Below, one piece after another: positions 38,633 to 47,781 of a stretch of DNA of 64,000 nucleotides. Below the pieces are notes generated by a model. The model was not told the origin of the DNA. It was given only the letters and a program-made list of their open reading frames with translations, and searched no databases. Positions within the stretch are counted from its first letter, which is position 1, and each line of letters begins with the position of its first letter. The DNA is from an uncultured Rhodocyclaceae bacterium (GTDB lineage Bacteria > Pseudomonadota > Gammaproteobacteria > Burkholderiales > Rhodocyclaceae). Position numbers and translations under genes: made by a program. The stretch is from assembly GCA_907163225.1 (NCBI GenBank), contig OU015322.1, positions 3,034,060 to 3,098,059 of the forward strand. The letters are read 5' to 3'.

Positions 38633-39768
38633 GCCGCAATCTCCTCGTCGCTCAGGTAGCAGCCGGGGTCTTCAGCCCACGGGTTGCCGGTCATTTGCTG
38701 GGCACGAACGCGCGTGTTGCCGTTGCAGATGCCCAGATAGGCGCAGGTGCCGCAGCGCCCCTCGACCGCACGCGGATGCTGCTTGAGACCGGCCATCAGG
38801 GCATCCGAGGTATCCGGCCAGATTTGCGAAAAGGGCCTATCCTTGACGTTGCCGAGGTTGTGGTGCCACCACATGGTGTCCGGATGCACGTTGCCGAGAT
38901 TGTCGATGTTGGCGACATTGACGCCCGACGAGTTGCCGCCCCACTGGCGCAGCTTGGCCTCGACATGCGCCGCCTTGTCGGGAAAGCGCCGGCGCACCCA
39001 GTGCAGGAAATAGACGCCGTCGGCATCATTGTTGCCGGTGGTGAATTCCTTCTCCAGTCCGCGCTGGTTGTACTCCCAGCAGGTATCGAACAGCAGGTCC
39101 ATCGCCCAGCGCGTCAGCTTGTGCTGGGCGTCGTCCTTGCGATTCTTGTTGCCGCGCCCGGCGTAGTTGAGGTGCGAGAAATAAAAACGGTCGATGCCCT
39201 CATCCTCGACCAGCTTGAGCAGGCCGGGCAGATCATGGGCGTTGTCCTGCGTCATCGTGAAGCGGACGCCGATTTTCAGGCCAAGATCGCGGCACAGCCG
39301 GATGCCTTTGAGCGAAGCCTCGAAGGCGCCATCCATACGGCGGAACTTGTCGTGCGTTTCGCGGATACCGTCGAGCGAGACGCCGACGTAATTGAAATCG
39401 CACTCGGCAATCTTGTCGATGTTGTTTTCGTCGATCAGCGTGCCGTTCGACGACAGCCCGACATAAAAACCCTTGGCCTTGGCGCGCTTGGCGATGTCGT
39501 AGATGTCCGGCCGCAGCAGCGGCTCGCCGCCAGACAGGATGAGCACCGGCACCTTGAAGCCCTTGAGGTCGTCCATCACGGTGTAGACCTGCTCGGTATT
39601 CAGCTCACCAGGAAAATTCGTGTCGGCCGAAATCGAATAGCAATGCTTGCAGGTCAGGTTGCAACGCCGGATCAGGTTCCAGATCACCACCGGGCCGGGC
39701 GGATTGCGTTTCGGTCCGAGCGGCGTTGGTTCGGCGATTTCCTGCATGTACTGGGAGATTCGGAACAT
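38629..39768 (-). CDS. nirJ: Heme d1 biosynthesis radical SAM protein NirJ
   Basis: A 379-residue radical SAM enzyme with the cluster motif CNLTCKHC (Cys36, 40, 43), the SAM-binding SGGEPLL, and a C-terminal SPASM-like set of cysteines (GRCGTCAYLGICNG ... GCYL). NirJ removes two propionate side chains during heme d1 synthesis. It is the first gene of the nirJ-nirN operon and has an FNR/DNR-type box 56 bp upstream of its start. Confidence 0.95.
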   Translation of the reverse strand: MFRISQYMQEIAEPTPLGPKRNPPGPVVIWNLIRRCNLTCKHCYSISADTNFPGELNTEQVYTVMDDLKGFKVPVLILSGGEPLLRPDIYDIAKRAKAKGFYVGLSSNGTLIDENNIDKIAECDFNYVGVSLDGIRETHDKFRRMDGAFEASLKGIRLCRDLGLKIGVRFTMTQDNAHDLPGLLKLVEDEGIDRFYFSHLNYAGRGNKNRKDDAQHKLTRWAMDLLFDTCWEYNQRGLEKEFTTGNNDADGVYFLHWVRRRFPDKAAHVEAKLRQWGGNSSGVNVANIDNLGNVHPDTMWWHHNLGNVKDRPFSQIWPDTSDALMAGLKQHPRAVEGRCGTCAYLGICNGNTRVRAQQMTGNPWAEDPGCYLSDEEIAA

Positions 39769-39823
39769 TTCATGCCTTTTCTAAAGATCGCCGCCATTGC
39801 ACCCGAAGCCCGGCCAACCAGCC

Positions 39824-39837
39824 TTGACGTGCATCAA
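39824..39837 (-). promoter_or_regulatory. FNR/DNR-type box upstream of nirJ
   Basis: TTGACGTGCATCAA matches the TTGAT-N4-ATCAA consensus at 9 of 10 positions. Its centre is about 62 bp before the nirJ start, right for activation at -41.5. This suggests control by an anaerobic or NO-responsive Crp/Fnr regulator. Confidence 0.7.
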
Positions 39838-39950
39838 CCGGATGGGGCCCGGGAAGTGTTGCACGCCCGTGCCCCCGCAATCACTGGAAGCGGTCACTTA
39901 CCTTAAATATGCCATTCAGTGCCCCGGATGCCTTGCGATATACTTGCAGA

Positions 39951-42245
39951 ATGACCGCAAACGCCCCCTCCGTTCCCAGCGCAGAGCTGGTTCTGCCCAG
40001 CCACTGGGCAGCCAAAGTAGAGCCAAAACTGGCCGCCGACGAAAAAAACCAGGCTTGGCTGGAAATCGACCTCGACAATCGCCTGAAGTTCGCCGACGGA
40101 CTGGTTTTGATCACCAATCACCGCCTGCTGGCCTATACACCGGGCGATGAGCGCTGGCAGGAATGGCCGCTGCGTGGCGGCCTGACGCTCAATCACCACG
40201 ACCACGCCGGCGTCGGTGCGCTGGAACTGGTCGATGAAAACGGCCTGCTCGCCACCTGGCGCTATACGCTGGCAAAAAACCTTGCCGCCCTGCGCGTCAT
40301 CAATGAATTCGACCTGCACCGCGACAGCGTGGTCAGCGGCCAGCCAGTGCTACGGTCAACCGATGATTGTTGCCCAAAATGCAAAGCCCCGCTGCCACCG
40401 GGCGAAGACGAATGCCCGGTATGCAACCGCGAGGCCGCCGTCGCGCCCTCGACATGGACGCTGTTCCGCCTGTGGCGTTTTGCCCGGCCGTACCGCTGGC
40501 AACTGATTTTGGGTTTTGCCCTGACTTTGGCGTCGACCGCAGCAACGCTGGTCCCGCCCTACCTGACCATGCCGTTGATGGACAACGTGCTGATCCCCTT
40601 CCAGAACGGCAAGCCGATCGACTGGCCGCTGGTCACGATGTATCTCGGTGGCCTGCTCGGTGCTGCGGTGCTCGCCTGGGTGCTGGGCTGGATACGCACC
40701 TACATCCTGTCGCTCGTTTCCGAACGCATGGGCCGTGACCTGCGCACGCAAACCTACGATCACCTGCTCGGCCTGTCGCTCGAATATTTCGGCGGCAAGC
40801 GCACTGGCGACCTCATGGCGCGCATCGGCAACGAAACCGACCGCATCAACATCTTCCTGTCGCTCGACCTGCTCAACTTCGCCACCGATGTGCTCATGAT
40901 CACGATGACCGCCGTCATCCTGTTCAGCATCAACCCGTGGCTGGCGCTCGTTACCCTGCTGCCGCTGCCGATCATTGGCTGGCTCATCCATTTCGTCCGT
41001 GAAAAGCTGCGTACCGGCTTCGAGAAGATCGACCGCGTCTGGGCTGAAGTGACCAACGTGCTGGCCGACACCATCCCCGGCATCCGCGTCGTCAAGGCCT
41101 TTGCCCAGGAAAAGCGCGAAGGCGAGCGTTTCCGTGCCGCCAACGAGCACAACCTGCAGATGAACGACAAGCTGAACAAGACCTGGTCGCTGTTCACGCC
41201 GACGGTCACGCTGCTTACCGAAATCGGTCTGCTCGTCGTCTGGGTCTTCGGCATCTGGCAGATTTCCAAGGGCGACAGTTCGGTCGGCGTGCTCACCGCC
41301 TTCCTCGCCTACATCGGCCGCTTCTACACCCGCCTCGACTCGATGAGCCGTATTGTCTCGGCCACCCAGCGCGCCGCCTCCAGCACCAAGCGCATCTTCG
41401 ACATTCTCGACCACGTTTCCAGCGTCCCCGAGCCGACTAACCCGGTGCACCTCTCCGGCGTTACCGGCCGGCTTGAACTGAAAAAGGCCAGCTTCCGCTA
41501 CGGTACCCGTTCTGTCACTCGCGACGTCGATCTGATCATCCAGCCCGGCGAAATGATTGGTCTGGTCGGCCATTCCGGTTCCGGCAAGTCCACGCTGGTC
41601 AACCTGATCTGCCGCTTCTACGACGTTTCCGAAGGCCAAGTGCTGATCGACGGCGTCGATGTCCGCTCGGTACCGGTCGCCGAGTTCCGCCAGCACATCG
41701 GCCTCGTCCTGCAGGAGCCCTTCCTGTTCTTCGGCACCATCGCCGACAACATCGCCTACGGCAAACCCAACGCGACGCGTCAGGAAATCATCGCCGCCGC
41801 CCGCGCTGCCCATGCCCACGAGTTCATCCTGCGCCTGCCGCACGGCTACGATTCGCTGGTCGGCGAACGCGGCCAGGGCCTGTCCGGCGGCGAACGCCAG
41901 CGCATCTCCATCGCCCGCGCCCTGCTCATCGATCCGCGCATCCTGATCCTCGACGAAGCGACTTCGGCGGTCGACACCGAGACCGAGAAGGAAATCCAGA
42001 AGGCGCTCGACAACCTGGTCAAGGGCCGCACCACCATCGCCATCGCCCACCGCTTGAGCACGCTGCGCAAGGCCGACCGGCTGGTCGTCATGGATCGCGG
42101 CAAGATCGTCGAGATCGGTAACCACGATCAACTGATGGCCGAAGAAGGCCAATACTTCAAGCTCTACATGGCCCAGGCCCGCAACGTCGACACCGAGCCG
42201 GAACTTCCGCGCACGCCTGATCTTCCCAAAACCGTTACCGTCTGA
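39951..42245 (+). CDS. Cyanophycin metabolism-associated ABC transporter
   Basis: A 764-residue ABC half-transporter with an unusual N-terminus: about 120 residues of soluble domain, then a zinc ribbon (CCPKCKAPLPPGEDECPVC, about residues 140-160), then six helices and a nucleotide-binding domain with Walker A GHSGSGKST, signature LSGGERQR and Walker B ILILDEATS. It is immediately upstream of DUF1854, cphA' and cphA, an order I know from cyanophycin loci of betaproteobacteria. Export or a membrane-scaffold role is possible; cargo is unknown. The ATG at 39951 is preferred to one 14 codons earlier. Confidence 0.9.
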   Translation: MTANAPSVPSAELVLPSHWAAKVEPKLAADEKNQAWLEIDLDNRLKFADGLVLITNHRLLAYTPGDERWQEWPLRGGLTLNHHDHAGVGALELVDENGLLATWRYTLAKNLAALRVINEFDLHRDSVVSGQPVLRSTDDCCPKCKAPLPPGEDECPVCNREAAVAPSTWTLFRLWRFARPYRWQLILGFALTLASTAATLVPPYLTMPLMDNVLIPFQNGKPIDWPLVTMYLGGLLGAAVLAWVLGWIRTYILSLVSERMGRDLRTQTYDHLLGLSLEYFGGKRTGDLMARIGNETDRINIFLSLDLLNFATDVLMITMTAVILFSINPWLALVTLLPLPIIGWLIHFVREKLRTGFEKIDRVWAEVTNVLADTIPGIRVVKAFAQEKREGERFRAANEHNLQMNDKLNKTWSLFTPTVTLLTEIGLLVVWVFGIWQISKGDSSVGVLTAFLAYIGRFYTRLDSMSRIVSATQRAASSTKRIFDILDHVSSVPEPTNPVHLSGVTGRLELKKASFRYGTRSVTRDVDLIIQPGEMIGLVGHSGSGKSTLVNLICRFYDVSEGQVLIDGVDVRSVPVAEFRQHIGLVLQEPFLFFGTIADNIAYGKPNATRQEIIAAARAAHAHEFILRLPHGYDSLVGERGQGLSGGERQRISIARALLIDPRILILDEATSAVDTETEKEIQKALDNLVKGRTTIAIAHRLSTLRKADRLVVMDRGKIVEIGNHDQLMAEEGQYFKLYMAQARNVDTEPELPRTPDLPKTVTV
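40351..40381 (+). repeat. USS-like repeat, copy 13
   Basis: Core TACGGTCAAC, weaker first tract ATGATTG, second tract CAAAATG. It lies in the ABC transporter coding strand, read L-R-S-T, a third frame for the core. Confidence 0.6.
40511..40541 (-). repeat. USS-like repeat, copy 14
   Basis: Core TGCGGTCGAC, first tract CAAAGT, second tract CAAAACC. It lies in the ABC transporter gene on the opposite strand, 130 bp from copy 13; the gene reads it L-A-S-T-A-A in the first membrane helix. Confidence 0.6.
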
Positions 42246-42250
42246 TCGCC

Positions 42251-42721
42251 ATGGCCAACACTCAATTTCAACTGCAGCGCGATTCCTACGGTCGACTGGT
42301 ATTAACGGCCAAAAATGGAGAAATCCACGAAGGCGTCACCCCGGTGCGCGCCTTCCCCATCGCCGCCCCGGACGAAGGCCTGTCGCTGGTCAACTACGAA
42401 GGCCACGAAGTCGCCTGGATCGAGAACCTTGCCGACCTGCCACCGGCCATCGGCCAGCTGATCGAAGCCGACCTCGCCAGCCGCGAGTTCGTGCCGGAAA
42501 TCGAGCGCATCGAAGGGGTCTCCAGCTTCGCCTGCCCGAGCACCTGGCAACTGGTCACCAATCGCGGCAAGGCCGAGCTGATCCTGAAAGGCGAGGAGGA
42601 CATCCGCCGCCTGAGCCAGACTCGTCTGCTCATCGCCGACGCCCATGGCATCCAGTTCCTGATCCGCGACCTTACGACGCTGGACCGCCACAGCCGAAAG
42701 CTGCTGGATCGCTTCCTGTAA
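42251..42721 (+). CDS. Cyanophycin metabolism-associated DUF1854 protein
   Basis: A 156-residue soluble protein of the DUF1854 family. Family-like features are the early DSYGRLVLTAKNGEIHEGV, HEVAWIENLADLPPAIGQLI and late TRLLIADAHGIQFLIRD. It starts 5 bp after the ABC transporter and is always, to my knowledge, linked to that transporter and cphA, so it likely acts with the transporter. No catalytic role is known. Confidence 0.88.
   Translation: MANTQFQLQRDSYGRLVLTAKNGEIHEGVTPVRAFPIAAPDEGLSLVNYEGHEVAWIENLADLPPAIGQLIEADLASREFVPEIERIEGVSSFACPSTWQLVTNRGKAELILKGEEDIRRLSQTRLLIADAHGIQFLIRDLTTLDRHSRKLLDRFL
42287..42317 (+). repeat. USS-like repeat, copy 15
   Basis: Core TACGGTCGAC, first tract GTATTAA, second tract CAAAAATG. 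It lies in the DUF1854 coding strand, read Y-G-R-L-V-L-T-A-K-N. Confidence 0.65.
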
Positions 42722-42839
42722 CGCTTTGTCGTGTTGCGTGACATTTTTAGACGGCGGTCAGCCGCAAGCAGACGAAAGCGTTAATAATGTTGAAATTCGA
42801 CATTCGTCACCGCAGGCCATCGGAGCCAAAGCCAAGAGC

Positions 42840-45092
42840 ATGAAGAAAAAAGACATCATTTTCCGGGACACCATCTCGCTGCGTGGCCCCAGTATCTGGA
42901 CCTACCCGCCGGTCATCGAAACCTGGATCGACATTGGCGAACTCGAAGATTACCCCTCGGACAAGATTCCCGGCCTCTACGAGCGCCTGAGCGCCTGGCT
43001 GCCCGGCCTTGTCGAGCATCGCTGCAATTACGGCGAACATGGCGGCTTCCTGCGCCGTCTCAAGGAGGGCACCTGGTCCGGCCACATCCTCGAACACATC
43101 GTGCTCGAACTGATGACGCTGGCCGGGCTGCCCGATGGCTTCGGCCGCACCCGCGAAACCTCGACGCGTGGCGTCTACAAGCTGGTCGTTTCCAACTTCC
43201 ACGAAGAAGTCACCCGCATGTCGCTCGATGTCGGCCGCGAACTGCTGCTCGCCGCCATCGCCGACGAGCCCTACGACCTCGACGAACCTGTTCGCCTCTT
43301 GCGCCGCAAGGTCGACCGCAAATACCTCGGCCCGTCGACCGCCGCCATTGTTCAGGCCGGTGAAAAGCGCGGCATCCCGCACATTCGCCTGCTCGACGAC
43401 GGTAACCTTGTCCAGCTTGGCTACGGCGCCGCCATGCGCCGCATCTGGACGGCCGAAACCGACCAGACCAGCGCCATCGCCGAGACCATTTCGCGCGACA
43501 AGGATCTGACCAAGGAACTGATTTCCTCGGTGGGCGTCCCGGTGCCGGAAGGCCGTGAAGTCAGCGATGCCGACGATGCCTGCGAGGCCGCCGAAGACAT
43601 CGGCTTCCCGGTCGTCGTCAAGCCAACCGACGGCAACCACGGCCGTGGCGTCTTCATCGACCTGATGAACAACGACGACGTGCGCAAGGCGTACGCCATC
43701 GCCGTCGAAGAAGGCTCCGGCGTGCTCGTCGAGCGCTCCATCCAGGGTATCGAACATCGCCTGCTGGTCGTTGGCGGGAAGCTGGTCGCCGCCAACCGCA
43801 GCGACCTGATCACCGTGAGCGGCGACGGCAAATCGACGGTGCAGGCGCTCATCGACAGCCAGGTCAACATCGACCCGCGTCGCGGCACGACCGAACTGCA
43901 CCCGCTGTCCATCATCAAGATCGACACCGCCGCCAAAATCGAACTCGAACGCCAGGGGCTGAACGCCGACAGCGTGCCGGCCAAGGGCCGTGAAGTCCTG
44001 ATCCAGCGCAACGCCAACCACGCCTTCGACTGCACCGACGAGGTCCATCCCGAAACCGCCCAGGTCGTCGCACTGGCCGCCCGCGTCGTCGGCCTCGACA
44101 TCGCCGGCATCGACCTGGTTTGCCAGGATGTCTCGAAGCCGCTCGGCGAGCAGGGCGGCGCCATCGTCGAAGTCAACGCCGGCCCCAGCCTGCTCATGCA
44201 CATCAAACCGGGCATCGGCAAGCCGCGCCCGGTCGGTCAGGCCATCGTCGACAATCTGTTTGCCCAGAGCGAAAGCGGCCGTGTGCCGCTGGTTGGCGTC
44301 GCCGGCACCCACGGCATGAATGCCGTCGCCAAGATGGTCGCCCACCTGATTTACCTGTCGGGTCGGCATCCCGGGCTGGCCTGCAAGGACGGCATTTATC
44401 TCGACCGCCGCCACGTCCAGAAAACCAACGCCGCCAACTGGGAAGGCGGTCGCCGCCTGCTGATGAACCGCTCGATTCAGGCCGCCGTCATCGAAAATGG
44501 CTCGTCGGTCATTCTCGGTGAAGGACTGGCCTACGACCGCTGCTCGGTCGGCATCGTCACCAACATCGTTTCGCAAGACGAAGACCTGTCGCGCTGGGAT
44601 GTCCAGCCGACCGGCGGCGAGTTCTACACGACGCCGCGTTCGATCTACCGGACGCAGGTCGATGTCGTGCTGCCCAGCGGCCACGCCGTGCTCAACGCCG
44701 AGGACGAACTGGTCGCCGACTTCGCCGAACTGTGCGACGGCGAAGTGATCTTCTTCGCCCGCAACCCGGCCAACCCGATACTGGTCGCCCACCTGGCGGC
44801 CGGCAAGCGTGGTGTCACCGTCGTCGACAACCGCATCGTGCTGCGCTCGGGCACCGACGAGACGCGCCTTTGCCGCCTGGTCGATGCGCCCTACATCGGC
44901 AAGGCCAAGCAGCCCACCCACATCGCCAATGTGCTGGCCGGCATTGCTGCTGGCTGGGCCTTGGGGCTGAGCCAGGAAGTGATGACGACCGGCCTCAAGA
45001 CCTTCGGCCTTGAGCTGGCCGATCCTGCGTCGCTGATCCTGCAGCCCAGCAAAAAGTCGCAACCCAAGAAGCCGGCCACCGTCCGGAAATAA
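42840..45092 (+). CDS. Cyanophycin synthetase paralogue CphA' with altered Mur-ligase P-loop
   Basis: A 750-residue CphA-family protein: N-terminal domain, ATP-grasp domain (KPTDGNHGRGV, EVNAGPSLLMH) and Mur-ligase-like domain. The expected P-loop GTNGKTT is GTHGMNAVAK here (about residues 488-497), losing the Lys and Thr that bind ATP phosphates. The C-terminal ligase half is probably inactive, leaving one ATP site. It resembles cphA' genes paired with true cphA in Ralstonia relatives. The ATG at 42840 begins the conserved MKKKDIIFRDT; 38 upstream codons are discarded. It is 15 bp before cphA. Confidence 0.9.
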   Translation: MKKKDIIFRDTISLRGPSIWTYPPVIETWIDIGELEDYPSDKIPGLYERLSAWLPGLVEHRCNYGEHGGFLRRLKEGTWSGHILEHIVLELMTLAGLPDGFGRTRETSTRGVYKLVVSNFHEEVTRMSLDVGRELLLAAIADEPYDLDEPVRLLRRKVDRKYLGPSTAAIVQAGEKRGIPHIRLLDDGNLVQLGYGAAMRRIWTAETDQTSAIAETISRDKDLTKELISSVGVPVPEGREVSDADDACEAAEDIGFPVVVKPTDGNHGRGVFIDLMNNDDVRKAYAIAVEEGSGVLVERSIQGIEHRLLVVGGKLVAANRSDLITVSGDGKSTVQALIDSQVNIDPRRGTTELHPLSIIKIDTAAKIELERQGLNADSVPAKGREVLIQRNANHAFDCTDEVHPETAQVVALAARVVGLDIAGIDLVCQDVSKPLGEQGGAIVEVNAGPSLLMHIKPGIGKPRPVGQAIVDNLFAQSESGRVPLVGVAGTHGMNAVAKMVAHLIYLSGRHPGLACKDGIYLDRRHVQKTNAANWEGGRRLLMNRSIQAAVIENGSSVILGEGLAYDRCSVGIVTNIVSQDEDLSRWDVQPTGGEFYTTPRSIYRTQVDVVLPSGHAVLNAEDELVADFAELCDGEVIFFARNPANPILVAHLAAGKRGVTVVDNRIVLRSGTDETRLCRLVDAPYIGKAKQPTHIANVLAGIAAGWALGLSQEVMTTGLKTFGLELADPASLILQPSKKSQPKKPATVRK

Positions 45093-45107
45093 CGAGGAAC
45101 AAGCGTC

Positions 45108-47693
45108 ATGGACGTTTCCCGCATTCGCGCCCTGCGCGGCCCCAATCTGTGGAGCCGGCACACCGCCATTCAGGCCATCGTCACCTGCGAAGGTGGCGAA
45201 GTCGCCATTTCCGACCTGCCCAATTTCGAAGCCCGCCTGCGCGAGCGCTTCCCGGAACTGGGCGACCTGATTCCTTCCGACCACCTCGACACCGTGTCGA
45301 TGGCCCACGCGCTTGAATTCGCAGCGCTCGGCCTGCAGGCACAGGCCGGTTGCCCGGTCACCTTCAGCCGCACGGCGCAGACGGTCGATCAGGGTGTCTA
45401 TCAGGTCGTCGTTGAATATACCGAGGAAGACGTCGGCCGCCTGGCCTTCGAGCGCGCCGAGCAGCTTTGCAATGCTGCGCTGAATGACACTCCCTTCGAT
45501 CTCGACGGCACTTTGAAGGAATTGCGCGACCTCGACGAAGACATCCGCCTCGGCCCCTCGACCGGTGCCATCGTTTCGGCTGCACTGGCGCGCGGCATCC
45601 CGATCCGTCGCCTGACGCAGGGCAGCCTCGTCCAGTTCGGCTGGGGCAGCAAGCAGAAGCGAATTCAGGCCGCCGAAACCAGCCTGACTAGCGCCATCGG
45701 CGAATCGATCGCCCAGGACAAGGAGCTGACCAAGAAGCTGCTGCATGCATCCGGTGTTGCCGTGCCTTATGGCCGCCCGGTTGAAGACGAAGACGACGCC
45801 TGGGTCGCCGCCCTCGAAGTCGGCCTGCCGGTTGTCGTCAAGCCACAGGACGGCAACCAGGGCAAGGGCATTTCGGTCAACCTGACCACCGAGGAGCAGG
45901 TTCGCCGCGCCTACCGCGTCGCCATTGAGTTCCGCGACGACATCATGGTCGAGAAATTCCTCTCCGGCCACGACTGGCGCTTGCTGGTTATCGGCGACAA
46001 GCTGATCGCCGCCGCCCGCCGCGATCCGCCGCTGGTTATCGGCGACGGCACGCACACCATTCGCGAATTGGTCGATATCGTCAACAGCGACCCGCGTCGC
46101 TCGGACGGCCACGCCACGTCGCTGACCAAGATTCGTTTCGACGAAATTGCCCTCGCGCGCCTTGAAGAGCAGGGCTATAGCGCTGAGTCCGTGCCCGGCC
46201 GCGGCGTTCGCGTCGTGCTGCGCAACAACGCCAACCTGTCCACCGGCGGCACCGCTACCGACGTGACTGATGATGTTCACCCCGAACTCGCCGCAGCCGC
46301 TGTGGCCGCCGCCCAGACGGTCGGCCTCGACATCTGCGGCATCGACGTCGTTTGCGACACCATGCACAAGCCGCTCGAAGAACAGGGTGGCGGCATCGTC
46401 GAATGCAATGCCGCCCCCGGCCTGCGCATGCACCTCGACCCGTCCTTCGGCAAGGGTCGCGCCGTCGGCGAAGCCATCGTCGGCATGATGTTCCCGGACG
46501 GTCCCGATGGCAAAGACAACGCCCGCATCCCGGTCGTTGCCATCGCCGGCACCAACGGCAAGACGACGACCAGCCGCCTGATCGGCCGCATTTTCGAGTC
46601 GAATGGGCTGCGCGTCGGCATGACCAGCACCGACGGCATCTACGTCGAAGGCCGTCGCATCGACAGCGGCGACTGCTCCGGCCCGCGCAGCGCCCGCAAC
46701 GTACTGATGCACCCGGACGTCGACGCAGCGGTGTTTGAAACGGCCCGTGGCGGCGTGCTGCGCGAAGGTCTCGGTTTCGACATGTGCGACGTGGCGGTGA
46801 TCACCAACATCGGCATCGGCGACCATCTCGGCCTCAACTACATCACGACGGTCGACGAACTGGCCGTGGTCAAGCGCGTCATCGTCGAGAACGTCGCGCC
46901 GACCGGCACGGCTGTTCTGAATGCGGCCGACCCCGTGGTCGCAACCATGGCGCACCACTGCCATGGCGACATCATCTTCTTCGCCCGCGACCGCATGAAC
47001 CCCGTGCTCGCCACGCACCGCGCCCAGGGCAAGCGGGTTGTCCATGTCGAACGCGATGCCATCGTGTGCAGCGAAGGTCGCAAAAAATACCGCATTCCGC
47101 TGGCCAATGTGCCCCTCACCCGCAACGGCACCATCGGCTTCCAGGTCGAGAATGCCATGGCCGCCATCGGCACGGGCTGGGCGCTGGGCTACCCGTGGGA
47201 AGTCATCGAGCGAGCACTGGCCAACTTTGTCAGCGATGCGGCGACGGCCCCCGGCCGCTTCAACGTCTTCGACTACAAGGGTGCCACGCTGATCGCCGAC
47301 TACGGCCACAATCCCGACGCCATCCAGGCGCTGGTCGGGGCCATCGACAACATGCCGGCAGTGCGCCGTTCGGTGGTCATCAGTGGCGCCGGCGACCGGC
47401 GCGACGATGACATCCGCCAGCAGACCGAAATCCTCGGCGATGCCTTCGATGACGTGATTCTTTATCAGGATGCCTGCCAGCGTGGCCGCGAAGACGGCGA
47501 AGTGATCGGCCTGTTGCGCGAAGGTCTGGCCAACGCCCGCCGAGCCAAGCAGATCGACGCCATCACCGGCGAGTTCATCGCCATCGACACGGCCCTGGCC
47601 CGCCTGCAACCGGGCGACCTCTGTCTGATCCTGATCGATCAGGTCGAAGAAGCGCTGGCGCATATCGGCCAACGGATTGCCGAAGTCGGCTGA
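45108..47693 (+). CDS. cphA: Cyanophycin synthetase
   Basis: An 861-residue enzyme that builds cyanophycin, an Asp backbone with Arg side chains used as a nitrogen store. The N-terminal domain opens RIRALRGPNLWSRHTAIQA, the ATP-grasp domain shows KPQDGNQGKGI and ECNAAPGLRMH, and the Mur-ligase-like domain has an intact P-loop AGTNGKTTT (about residues 480-488). The late HNPDAI segment is also family-like. It is the last gene of the module; a terminator and then USS-like copy 16 follow. Confidence 0.95.
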   Translation: MDVSRIRALRGPNLWSRHTAIQAIVTCEGGEVAISDLPNFEARLRERFPELGDLIPSDHLDTVSMAHALEFAALGLQAQAGCPVTFSRTAQTVDQGVYQVVVEYTEEDVGRLAFERAEQLCNAALNDTPFDLDGTLKELRDLDEDIRLGPSTGAIVSAALARGIPIRRLTQGSLVQFGWGSKQKRIQAAETSLTSAIGESIAQDKELTKKLLHASGVAVPYGRPVEDEDDAWVAALEVGLPVVVKPQDGNQGKGISVNLTTEEQVRRAYRVAIEFRDDIMVEKFLSGHDWRLLVIGDKLIAAARRDPPLVIGDGTHTIRELVDIVNSDPRRSDGHATSLTKIRFDEIALARLEEQGYSAESVPGRGVRVVLRNNANLSTGGTATDVTDDVHPELAAAAVAAAQTVGLDICGIDVVCDTMHKPLEEQGGGIVECNAAPGLRMHLDPSFGKGRAVGEAIVGMMFPDGPDGKDNARIPVVAIAGTNGKTTTSRLIGRIFESNGLRVGMTSTDGIYVEGRRIDSGDCSGPRSARNVLMHPDVDAAVFETARGGVLREGLGFDMCDVAVITNIGIGDHLGLNYITTVDELAVVKRVIVENVAPTGTAVLNAADPVVATMAHHCHGDIIFFARDRMNPVLATHRAQGKRVVHVERDAIVCSEGRKKYRIPLANVPLTRNGTIGFQVENAMAAIGTGWALGYPWEVIERALANFVSDAATAPGRFNVFDYKGATLIADYGHNPDAIQALVGAIDNMPAVRRSVVISGAGDRRDDDIRQQTEILGDAFDDVILYQDACQRGREDGEVIGLLREGLANARRAKQIDAITGEFIAIDTALARLQPGDLCLILIDQVEEALAHIGQRIAEVG

Positions 47694-47720
47694 TCTGCCA
47701 GCAAACCTTGAATCAGCGAA

Positions 47721-47747
47721 GCCCGGCTAATGCCGGGCCTTGTTTTT
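47721..47747 (+). terminator. Terminator after cphA
   Basis: Stem GCCCGGC / GCCGGGC with a 4-nt loop (taat) followed by CCTTGTTTTT, 27 bp after the cphA stop. USS-like copy 16 shares the T-run. Confidence 0.88.
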
Positions 47748-47771
47748 GGCTCGTTTTTCGCGTCGACCGCA
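47741..47771 (-). repeat. USS-like repeat, copy 16
   Basis: Core TGCGGTCGAC, first tract GAAAAAC, second tract CAAAAAC. It is intergenic, between the convergent cphA and nirH genes; its second tract is the T-run of the cphA terminator. Confidence 0.82.
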
Positions 47772-47781
47772 ATTAGGCGAC

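Noticed and set aside
41969-42000. GGCGGTCGAC in the ABC transporter as a motif copy
   Set aside because: Explained by the conserved S-A-V-D-T-E after Walker B; no A/T tracts.
40356-42152. A 598-codon frame antisense to the ABC transporter
   Set aside because: Shadow of an ABC transporter with all its motifs intact.
42807-47672. A 1621-codon open frame antisense to both cyanophycin synthetase genes
   Set aside because: It mirrors the GC-biased codons of two clearly recognisable CphA proteins; its translation is low-complexity and matches no domain.
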